Assembly (NCBI RefSeq): GCF_029168945.1
Contig: NC_083603.1
Span: 36,615,396 to 36,679,395, forward strand
From: Cannabis sativa
Taxonomy: Eukaryota > Streptophyta > Magnoliopsida > Rosales > Cannabaceae
Reading direction: 5' to 3'
DNA: 64,000 nucleotides
Part shown: piece after piece, positions 55,416 through 64,000 of the stretch
How positions within the stretch are numbered: the first letter of the stretch is position 1
Layout of the letters: every line of letters begins with the position of its first letter
The notes under the pieces: generated by a model
Told to the model about the DNA's origin: nothing
Database searches by the model: none
Seen by the model: the letters and a program-made list of their open reading frames with translations, nothing else
Made by a program: the position numbers and the translations under genes

Positions 55416-57209
55416 TCAGTCGGTCAACCCTATCGCAGTGAAGGCTTCTTTGAAGAGCAAGTTCACGGAACTCCCATTGTCAATCAAGACCCTAGCCACC
55501 ACTTTATTTGCGATGGGGGTCTCTATGACCAGCGGGTCGTGGTGAGGAAAACGCACCGTCTTGGCGTCTTCTTCTGTGAACGTTATGGGTTGGTCCATTA
55601 GCCGAGGCCTTTGGGCTGGGAGTTGAGTAACTTCCCACACCTCACTGTGTTTCGCAGCCTCGGCATATCTTTTTCGCTCCTTGCGAGTGTTTCCTCCGAT
55701 ATGGGGACCTCCGGAGATCATGGCTACCCGTCCATTAGGCCGGGGCGGTAGTCCAGGAATATGCTGGGTGTCACCTGCGGGAGCAGCTGGAGGCAATGCT
55801 CCTGCTGTACCCCCTGGCGTTCCCAGAGGCATACCCCCGGCCACCTGCCCTGGATTAAGGTGGGGCAACCTATTTTTGATCCACTCATAGAGGTGGCCCA
55901 AGCGGATCAGATTCTCAATCTCGTCTTTGAGATTCTTACACTCATTGGTGCTATGACCAATGTCGTTGTGATACTCGCATCTTTTACTCGGATGTCTCCG
56001 GGAGCTATCTTTGTACAATGGCTGGGGTCTCCGGTAGTGCGTATTTTGCCTAGTGGCGAAGTACACACGTTCCTGAGAGTCCGTGAGCTCTGTGCACTGA
56101 GTGTATTGGGGTGTGTACCCCTTTTTCTGGCGCTTCTCTCCCGTTCGGGTGCTGCCCTTGGAGGACCTTTTGCTCCTCGACCCCTGGGTAGGGCCTGTCA
56201 AGCTAACAGTCGGGGCCGCCTGTGAAGGAGCTCGTCCATTCACCCCGGACGGGTTGCCGTAATGGGAAGATGCCGGTGCCAAAGCTTGGCCTTGGCTGTA
56301 CCCGGGAGTAGCAGAGAATTGTATGCCGCTTTCTTGTGGAGTCGCGGTCGGGACAGTGCCCGAGGACGACACTCCGGGCATGTACCCTGCTATCCCGGTG
56401 GGATAGTAGCCTCCGTAAGCCACGATCTGGGCTTCTTCAAGGTTAATATATTTTTGGACTCTCTTCTGGAAGTCGTGAAGGCTAGCAGCGCCTTCTTGCT
56501 GCAACTCGTTCCAGAAGGGAGTCCCAGTGCGGATTCCTGCTTGGAGAAGCGCAAGCTGTTGTCCGTCATCGACCTTCTTGGTCTTCGAGGCTTCCTCTCG
56601 GAACCTCTTGATGTAATTCTTCAAGGTCTCGGTGGGCAGTTGCTTGATGTTGGTCAAGGCACTAACCTCCAAGTTAACCTTCCTGGCGGCGACAAACTGT
56701 CTCCGGAAGTTGGTTTGGAGTTTGTTCCAACAACCCACGGATCCTGGTTCTAGCTTTTTGAACCATTCCTCCGCTGATCCGCTCAGAGTGAGGGGGAAAC
56801 ACAAGCATTTGGCGTCATTGCTGACCCGCATGGCTGTCATGACACGGTTGAACCGTGACAAGTGATCACTGGGGTCGGAGTTCCCAGTATATGCCGCCAT
56901 TTCGGGCATCTTGAAGTTTTTAAGGAGCTCCGCCTCCAGGATATGCTTGGCACATGGCTCCCGATCCTCACTGTCCGAGTCGGAGTCGTCTCCCTTCTGC
57001 CTCCGAGAGACTCGAGCGATATCTTTTCGAAGTATGGCAAGTTCCGCCATAATCCCTTCGTTTACAGTACCCGAAGAGACCACGGGCCTGTATCTTTTTT
57101 GGTCAAGGTGATCCCGGAGGTCACCTTGATTCCCATTGATTTGGTTTCTCAGATCAATGGGAGGACATCTCTGTCCTCTTCTTCCTCTACCCCCTGGTTC
57201 CTGGTGCAC
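55416..57209 (-). CDS. gag: Tat-A gag and protease start
   Basis: A 597-codon open frame. Retrotransposon gag core at about residues 95-250 ([44 protein letters not shown]). A basic stretch with [20 protein letters not shown] near 345 follows, then the knuckle-like [14 protein letters not shown] near 410. The protease start [13 protein letters not shown] is near 575. The frame ends at TGA 55416-55418 within protease and continues in phase into pol. Upstream, the same frame runs to an ATG at 57791 with stops at 57750-57752, 57417-57419 and 57312-57314. Confidence 0.93.
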   Translation of the reverse strand: MHQEPGGRGRRGQRCPPIDLRNQINGNQGDLRDHLDQKRYRPVVSSGTVNEGIMAELAILRKDIARVSRRQKGDDSDSDSEDREPCAKHILEAELLKNFKMPEMAAYTGNSDPSDHLSRFNRVMTAMRVSNDAKCLCFPLTLSGSAEEWFKKLEPGSVGCWNKLQTNFRRQFVAARKVNLEVSALTNIKQLPTETLKNYIKRFREEASKTKKVDDGQQLALLQAGIRTGTPFWNELQQEGAASLHDFQKRVQKYINLEEAQIVAYGGYYPTGIAGYMPGVSSSGTVPTATPQESGIQFSATPGYSQGQALAPASSHYGNPSGVNGRAPSQAAPTVSLTGPTQGSRSKRSSKGSTRTGEKRQKKGYTPQYTQCTELTDSQERVYFATRQNTHYRRPQPLYKDSSRRHPSKRCEYHNDIGHSTNECKNLKDEIENLIRLGHLYEWIKNRLPHLNPGQVAGGMPLGTPGGTAGALPPAAPAGDTQHIPGLPPRPNGRVAMISGGPHIGGNTRKERKRYAEAAKHSEVWEVTQLPAQRPRLMDQPITFTEEDAKTVRFPHHDPLVIETPIANKVVARVLIDNGSSVNLLFKEAFTAIGLTD

Positions 57210-57791
57210 AGAAACGCTTTTCCGGTCCCCTCGATCCTGAGGGCCAAGACTCCCTCTTTGGGGCTTGCCCCTCTGCGGACCTTTCCCTTTAGGGAAATCT
57301 GAGCGGACCCTTCACGGATCCTGCACCTTTTTCTTTCGCCCAGGGGTAGAAGTAGGGTTTTTTGTTTGATTTTCCTCAGCAGGGTGCCTTATAGGGCTAG
57401 GTTCCCTAGGTCTTTGCTACTGGGAATTAGGCGAGGACGTCGCTGGTTCCCCGTCGAGCCCAGCGGCCATTGCCTTGGGATGCACGTGAATACCAGCAGC
57501 CTCCATGGCTTTCTGCATGGCTAGCATCACTTCCTGCATTTTTTGATTTTGCGCTTTCTGAGCTTCGATCTCAGCTTCATGATCGATAGCTTTTTGTCTA
57601 AGGAGCACCAACTCTGAGTAACTTCCTCCGTCGTAGGCATACTCGTCGAGGTTTTCCTCATAGTTCTCGTCGGGAACTATTTCTTCTTCTTCCTCGGACT
57701 CCTCTGCTGCTCTTGAGGCTACATCTTCCTCATTTGGATCTTGAGCATCTTACAGAGGGCGAGGGTGACGTGTACTTCTTGTCTCCACCAT
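57210..57791 (-). pseudogene. Tat-A gag N-terminal leader, with stops
   Basis: The ATG at 57791 (MVETRSTRH), 42 bp past the primer site, is a typical gag start for this lineage and is in phase with the long gag frame. The leader is acidic (EESEEEEE) and then helical (EAEIEAQKAQNQKMQEVMLA). Three in-frame stops (TAA 57750, TAG 57417, TGA 57312) separate it from the open gag. Each could arise by a single C-to-T change, which is inference. Confidence 0.75.
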
Positions 57792-57832
57792 TGTTGTGAA
57801 GTCAAATGCTTGTTATGTAGTAGCTTTCCTCA

Positions 57833-57851
57833 GCTCTCAATGAAAGCACCA
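57833..57851 (-). promoter_or_regulatory. Tat-A primer binding site
   Basis: On the minus strand TGGTGCTTTCATTGAGAGC starts three bases after the 5' LTR edge at 57855. It is the right distance and length for a tRNA primer site. Which tRNA it matches cannot be settled from the sequence alone. Confidence 0.8.
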
Positions 57852-57854
57852 AAA

Positions 57855-58634
57855 TGTTGACCGAGATTTTCGGCAACTATTAAAATATGATTATAATAAA
57901 GAGCTGTAAGAAAGTGAGATGAAGATTTTTACGTGGTTGGGGCGTTAATGAGCCTTAGTCCACGAGTCTTTGTTATTAATGGATGTATTTAATACAGATT
58001 CCACACTTGAGAGAATGTCTTTCTCATAAATACAGAGAATGTTCTTGGTGAGTATTTTCTCTCCTTGCTCTTTTGCAAACCAAGATTCTCGACTCCATTA
58101 AATGAGCTTTGAGGGGGTATTTATAGTGTTTTGGTGGGGTAATCCCTAGAATTGTTCTTACACATGTATCTGTAAGTATCCATAAAGTTGGGCATTTCCA
58201 ATGAACATACCATGGGTGATGCATGGTCAAATCCCTAGGTGTCGTAGGGTTTTTATGAAGAATGCCCTTTTTGCCTTGTGATTGACGTGACTCTTCGCAG
58301 AGTAGCCGTCGCTAGACTTAAATGATCATTACTGTAGCGCTGCTGTTTGGGGGTTGTGCCGTCAGACTTTATTGCGTGTTACAGTCCCAACACGCTTCCT
58401 CCCATGCGGCATTAAATGCGACTTGATTGCTCGAGAGAGATCTGACACATCCCGGAGAGGCTTCTCATCATGCGAGCTTCCCGGAGTACCTTGTACTCCG
58501 GGTGCCTCCTCCGGGACTCACGCTAACAGCGCTTCCTTGTGGCGCACAAAGACTTATCAAATGTTTACAGGTTATCTGATCCACGTGTCCTAATTCGACT
58601 GGTCCACGTATTTTGGGCGAATTCAGGGGCAACA
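57855..58634 (-). repeat. Tat-A 5' LTR
   Basis: 780 bp, the same length as 46251-47030, with eight mismatches and no indels by eye. The minus-strand TATA box is at 58118-58126. Confidence 0.95.
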
Positions 58635-58639
58635 CTAAT

Positions 58640-61201
58640 AATATACTTTAATTCAATTTATTTTAAATTAATCAATAAATGAAAAAATCATTGATTTAAG
58701 TTGGTCCAAAATTAATTAAAATAAATAATTAATTTACAACTTAATCTATTTTTCAAGATAAAATTCGAAATTCCAGCATTTAAGAAATGCAATTTCGAAA
58801 TTTGATTAATAAAATAAAGAAAAAATAATATTTTGAAAATTATTTAAATTTAGTTGAAAAAATAAATTTCAACTAAAAATAATTTTCTATTTAATTAAGT
58901 GTCATGAAAAAGAAATATTTAAGTATCATGATGAAAATCAACTTAGATATTTAATTTTTCAAATTAATTAAATGTATTAAATTCAAGAAATAAATAATTA
59001 AGTGTAGAGAAGGCTTAATTATTAATCTCTAGTTTAATACTAGGAAAAAATATACTTAAAATAAATTGTACCAAAATTAATTATTTAAATAATTAATTTT
59101 ATAATTTATAATATTTTCCTATTTAATATTAGAAATAATGAGTAGTCTAGAAATAACCATCTAGAAAATATCTTATTTGACTAAGTATCTTTTCCACAAA
59201 ATTTGAAAAAATATCTAATTTAAGTTGTATTAGAAAAAATCTAGATTTAAATATTTTTCAAATTTAAATTTAATTAAATATCAAAAATTAAGTTGTAACC
59301 ACTTAATTCAAAAATATTCCATTTTAAGTTAATATTTGAAAAGATATTAACTTAAAAAATATCTAAAGAATCTTAATAACCAATGCCTAAAATTCCTCAA
59401 CTTAATTTTGAAATTTTAAATCCAAAAGATATTCAGATTTGAGTTGGTTAGTTGTAGATAACTAAATATCAACTTAAATAAGAATATTTAATGAAAAATT
59501 TAAATTAAGTTCCAGAAAGAATCTAGATGGTTATAATTTTATATTTAATTAAATACAAGAAAATACATATAGTTTAGCTTAGAATAAAGAATTCTTTAAA
59601 CTATAATTTTCTTAAATTAATTTCAAAATAAATGAAATTAATTATGTTGCTAATCAATTTTATTAGGTTAAACTAGTGTAATTAACCTCGTACAGTTGTT
59701 CAAATCAGGAAAATGGGCCTTCACAATTGGGGTGGTTCATGTGAGGGGGTGCTGGGTTCAGTATGTCGTACCCACTTCTATGGCTCCCAACTCTCACACA
59801 AGGCCCAAAAGAGAGGAATTTAACCTTAATAAGAACAACTGTTATTAATTGAATAGGCCCAAAAACTAAATGGGGCTAAATAAAATCTATCAAGAACTAT
59901 GATAATTTATTTAGCAACAACAACCTATATGCATCTATAATGAAATTAAACACATAGGCTCACACAGGCACACTTTGGATGGGTCCTATCATGCTGCTAG
60001 GTCATACACAGATGAAAGAAGATTGTAAATATACCTGTTACAAATTATTATCTTGACCAAGGGAGCCATCAGATCATTAGATCTGGCAAAAAGTAACCAT
60101 GGCTATTTGCAATCAAGTAATAATAGGTTTTGAAAACTTACAAGCAAGCTAAAACACATACTCCTGCAACAAGGTTAGCTGGATAGTTGGATGTAGGATT
60201 TATTTAATTTTAAATAAATAATTAATTAAAAAATAATTAATTAATTAAAAAATAATTTTTCGAAATTTTTTTTTAAAAAAAATTTGAATCATTCGAAATT
60301 TTAAAAAAAAAAATTAAATTTAAAATTAAACATACAATTTTGAAAAATTAGGTTTCAACCAACCTAAATATCATTTCAAAATTTGCTAACTACTTTTAAA
60401 ATTTAAATGTTATTTTATAAATAAAAATTAGAAAAGATAAGTTAAATATCTTTTTCAGATTTTAAATTTAATTTAAATAAATAAAATAACAAAATTTAAA
60501 AGTTAGCAAAATATCTTACATCTATTTAAAATTACATGATTATAATTATCTTATTTTAAATTTAAATAAGGTCAAAATATCTAAAAAAGATTTAATTTAA
60601 AAATATATATAAAATCTGACCTTAAATTTAAAAATAAGATAAGATATAATCAAATTTAAAAATAAGATAGATTTTTAAGCAAGAAGATAGATACTAATTC
60701 TATTCAAATTCAAATTACACTAATATCTTGAATTAAATTTAAAAAATATTAAATTAATTCAAAATGATAATTGGAATTGAATTAGGAATAGTAATAGTAT
60801 ATATACAAAACTATACAAAAAATCGGAAGTTAATTCCATGAAAAAGCATGAAAAATCGAAGAAAAACGAAAAAATTGTGAGCTGTACAGACAGTTTTCGT
60901 GATCGCAGGAAAATTTCAGCATAGCTCCGATTTTTTTCGAATCTTCAAAAAATCATAACTAATTCAAATAAAATCGAAATTGAGTTCTGTAAAAGGCTAA
61001 CTTGCTTAATTTTTTTCATACTATCCAATAAAAATAATTCCAGAAACAGAATCGCAATTATTTTCTACAAAAATTTACAAACATCAATCAATCATCAAAT
61101 AACACTCAATACAACATGATACCATCCAAAAACAAACAAACAATCGTTTTAAAGTCCAAATTTCTTGCAAGTAAATCCATTACCATGGCTCTGAGGCCAG
61201 T
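58640..61201 (-). mobile_element. Angela-like interior and 5' leader
   Basis: This AT-rich stretch follows Tat-A's right target copy. It has no supported frame. The part from about 59320 matches the leader at 30931-32991, including the TGGGCCTTCACAATTGGGG block near 59715 and the primer site TGGCCTCAGAGC (61188-61199). The gag expected here is not recognisable. Confidence 0.75.
61188..61199 (-). promoter_or_regulatory. Angela-like primer binding site
   Basis: The minus strand reads TGGCCTCAGAGCCATGG, close to the initiator Met tRNA site, two bases from the LTR edge at 61202. Confidence 0.85.
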
Positions 61202-63097
61202 TATTGGAAATTATTTTACCAGGATCTTAGATCTACTCACAAGTATGTTGATTAACACCCTAAATATGAACTTTCTAAAACGATGAAATAAACACATATA
61301 AAGTTTAGGAAACCTTACATTGGGTGCAGCGGAATATAATGACTCCTTCCGTTCAGATATCTAGCCCTTGATTCCTTTCTGTAGCAGAGCATTATCAATA
61401 TCGGAACCTGGATCTCTTTCTCTGAATCTTTGATGCTGAAACTCCTTTTTGCTGAAAGTCTTTCTTCACGATCTTCCTCACTATGATTGAGGTATCACTT
61501 GCTGTGTGTGGGCACTACCCATACACTAAGAATTTCGAAATCTCAATGAGGAAGAGAGAGAGAGTGGGTTCGGCCAAAGATATGGAAAGAGAAGGTTCAG
61601 GTTTTTTCTAATTCAGAAAGTGTCAGAAGAAAAGTGTAATTTTCCTGAAGCCTTCACTATCTATTTATAGCATTCCACTAGGGTTAGGTTTGAATTATTT
61701 GAGATTAAAATAATGAAAATATCAGAGGGAAAAACCCTATAAAAGTGGCCGGCCATGCAAGGTGGATTTGGGCCTCACTTTTTGCAATTTTGCAGTTTTA
61801 TCTTTTCTGCATCTGATTTTCAAAAACGCCAATTTTCTAATTCAACCATTTAAATGCCAATTCTAACTATTTAATAACTATAAATAATTATTAAATAATA
61901 TTGTCATTTATCATATTTATTAATTGAACCATACAAAGTATCACAATTAACAAATATGGCCCTATAAACTCTTTCTTTACAATTTCGCCCTTACTTAGTG
62001 AAAAATTCACAAATAGACATAGTCTAATTTGAGAATTATAATTGATTAATCAAAACCAATTACATGAGTCTTGCAAGCAATATTATCTCAACTAGTGGGG
62101 GGACCATGGGTCTATATAACCGAGCTTCCAATAAGTAGATCAAGAATTTAGCACTAAAATTCACTAACTTATTAATTCTTCGTTGAATCCACGCATAGAA
62201 CTTAGAATTGCACTCTCAGTATATAGAATGCTCTATATGTTTCACCATATAGACACATCATTAGTTATCCATTGTTATAATCCTAATGTGATCAATGATC
62301 CTCTATATGAATGATCTACACTGTAAAGGGATTAAATTACCGTTACACCCTACAATGTATTTATTCCTTAAAACACTTGACCCCGTATAAATGATATTTC
62401 AGCTTATGTGAAATGAGTACTCCACCATTTATGTTCGTTTGGTCAAGCTCGAAGGAGATCATCCTTTGCTTACTATTCGCCAGATAGAAGCTATAGATTC
62501 CATGTTTATGCTAGCGCTCCCACTCAATTGCACTACCGTGTTCCCAAAATGTACGTATCACCCTGACCTAAAAGTAGGCTTAACTAACAAATCAAAGAAC
62601 ACGAATAGCCTCTCAAGATTGAGCCTAATCATAACAGGATTAAGAACATTTGATCTAGGATCAACTTGGCGATATTGACTTGAATAGATATTACGGTAAG
62701 TGTAATAAATCTAAGTCAAAGTTCTATATCAGTCTTTTCCGATGCATACTCCATGCATCCAACCTGAGCTTTACTTTAACTAATGCTCTGGAAAGAACAT
62801 AGCATTTCTCCATATGCAAGTAAACTCTGTTGTAGATTATCATATCAGTAAAACCCTGTGTCTGATAAATCTAGGAAACTTTATTCACATAGTCATGTTT
62901 ACTTTTCAATGTGTTGACGGCACAATAAACAGGATCAAGTATGTGAAAAGGGTTTCAGATGAATTTATACATTATGTACATATAATCATGAAATAAATCA
63001 TGTGAACCATGCAACATTAAATGTTATTTCTGATCTATATTAATAAGTAAATCTGATTATATTGAAATGAGTTTTATTTAGGGCATAAAACCCAACA
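61202..63097 (-). repeat. Angela-like 5' LTR
   Basis: It matches 39987-41872 almost throughout. The edge next to the primer site reads TATTGG instead of TGTTGG. The outer edge GGGCATAAAACCCAACA is intact and is followed by the GATGG target copy. Confidence 0.9.
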
Positions 63098-63102
63098 GAT
63101 GG

Positions 63103-64000
63103 AGTCTCCACTGTGTCTGAAGTCGATAGTAATGGAAGACAAAATGCATATGAAGAGATGTTTGCTCAAAAGGAATATAAGACCAAGCAGATTAGAGGTC
63201 TGAATAGTGCCAAGGAGCAGATAGAGTCTGAAAAAGTCAAGCTGGAGGACACTGTTAAGAATCTCAACAAACTTCTTGATGAGAAGGACAATGAGATCTA
63301 CAAGCTTTCAGCTGAACTCATAAAAGCTAAACAGGCTTTAGAGTTTATCCCTCCAGGAACGGCTGCCATCAATCAAACTCTTCAACTTCAAAAACCTTAT
63401 GGTGATCGAACCTCTATCGGATACAAGATGTTGTATAAGCAAGGAGATAACTTGGGGGTAGAAGAGTCCATTACACCAGTGATCAACCTAGACAAAAAGG
63501 ATGACAAGTAATCATCATTTCCCTCGACACCTCAGTCCTCAAACCCCACTGGAAAATTCCATGTTCCATCTGGACCTACCAAGGTGAAGTTAGAAGGAAG
63601 AAGAATTGCCCCGGAGAATATATCTCAGATGGAGAGATTCATCCCAGTGTGTCACTTCTGTAACAGGAGGGGTCATATTCGACCCAGATGCTATAAGCTG
63701 CAGAACTACTTTAAAGCTATGATCAATCGACCTATGAGTTTTCAAAAACCCAATAAAACTCAAAAGGAAGGATCTCAATGTGAGTGGAGATTGAGGGCTG
63801 ATCGTGAATCGAATGTTGGGTTGGTAGCTCAAGTTTCACTGTCTGCATTTCTGGAAGGACAGTGGTACTTGGATAGTGGTTGCTCTCGACACATGACGGG
63901 CAACAAGAAATTGTTAGTCAATTACAAAGAAGCAAAGGAGGGAGTTGTCACTTTTGGTGATGGAAATAAGGGCCATATTATTGGAAAAGGAGACCTTGTG
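63103..64000 (+). pseudogene. Sirevirus gag C-terminal part and protease (continues past window)
   Basis: The frame resumes in phase after the GATGG copy. It encodes a coiled-coil stretch (KEQIESEKVKLEDTVKNLNK), then a TAA at 63509-63511. In the same frame come a second zinc knuckle CHFCNRRGHIRPRC near 63648 and the Copia protease motif WYLDSGCSRHMTG near 63870 with its catalytic Asp. The two-knuckle gag and the DSGCSRHMTG protease are typical of Sireviruses. The frame is open to the window's end. The single TAA would truncate gag before the second knuckle. Confidence 0.9.

Larger units (their letters stand above)
46251..58634 (-). mobile_element. Tat-lineage Ty3/gypsy element (Tat-A), full length and young
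   Basis: Two 780-bp LTRs (46251-47030, 57855-58634) differ at eight positions by eye. A perfect CTAAT target duplication flanks them (46246-46250, 58635-58639). On the minus strand are primer site, gag, protease, reverse transcriptase, RNase H, archaeal-type RNase H and integrase. On the plus strand, between integrase and the 3' LTR, is an antisense spliced gene. It is markedly GC-richer than the Angela DNA it interrupts. Several stops and two frameshifts make it non-autonomous as sequenced. Confidence 0.95.
39987..63097 (-). mobile_element. Angela-like Ty1/Copia element with nested Tat-A
   Basis: It has LTRs of 1886 bp (39987-41872) and 1896 bp (61202-63097), a polypurine tract at 41873-41888 and a Met-type primer site at 61188-61199. 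A perfect 5-bp target duplication GATGG flanks it (39982-39986 and 63098-63102). The interior without Tat-A is about 6.9 kb and strongly degenerate. The LTR start TGTTGGGTTTTATGCCCTA and tract GCAAGTGGGAG resemble the plant Angela/BARE lineage, the basis for the family name used here. Confidence 0.92.

Overview
This window is plant nuclear DNA made almost entirely of nested transposable elements. I found no convincing host gene, tRNA, rRNA or CRISPR array. The organism call rests on lineages known only from plants: Ty3/gypsy Tat and Athila-like elements, Copia Sirevirus and Angela-like elements, and a CACTA element with subterminal repeats. The AT-rich background and dense nesting suggest repeat-rich heterochromatin of a large-genome seed plant, probably a eudicot. 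I cannot name the species.

Layout. (1) 1-14982: the end of an Angela-like LTR (1-270), then a non-autonomous gypsy-like element with very long LTRs and a 393-bp interior (271-2400, 2401-2793, 2794-14982). An Angela-like solo LTR (4503-13556, target duplication GTCAC) lies in its right LTR. Inside that is a Copia element (6338-13521), and inside the Copia gag is a CACTA element (10460-12566, target duplication TAG). (2) 14983-17881: Athila-like LTR remnants, a primer binding site and a gag stub. (3) 17882-28252: a Tat-lineage element (Tat-B) on the minus strand, truncated on the right, carrying a plus-strand gene antisense to pol. It is interrupted by two solo LTRs (19793-22466, TSD GAGGA; 25701-26570, TSD CCAAG). 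(4) 28253-39094: five Angela-like LTRs in one orientation with deleted interiors. (5) 39095-64000: a Sirevirus gag-pol on the plus strand, split by an Angela-like element (39987-63097, TSD GATGG). That element is itself split by a young Tat element, Tat-A (46251-58634, TSD CTAAT).

The most interesting content is in the two Tat elements. Each carries, between pol and the 3' LTR and on the opposite strand, a gene with its own TATA box, GT..AG introns, a PF04195-like N-terminal domain, basic nuclear-localisation-like patches, an IDL-acidic motif resembling a SUMO-interacting motif, and a C-terminal coiled coil. Both families also have a C-tract with a hairpin where this gene converges on pol. 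All coding regions carry stops, frameshifts or insertions, so no element looks autonomous as it stands.
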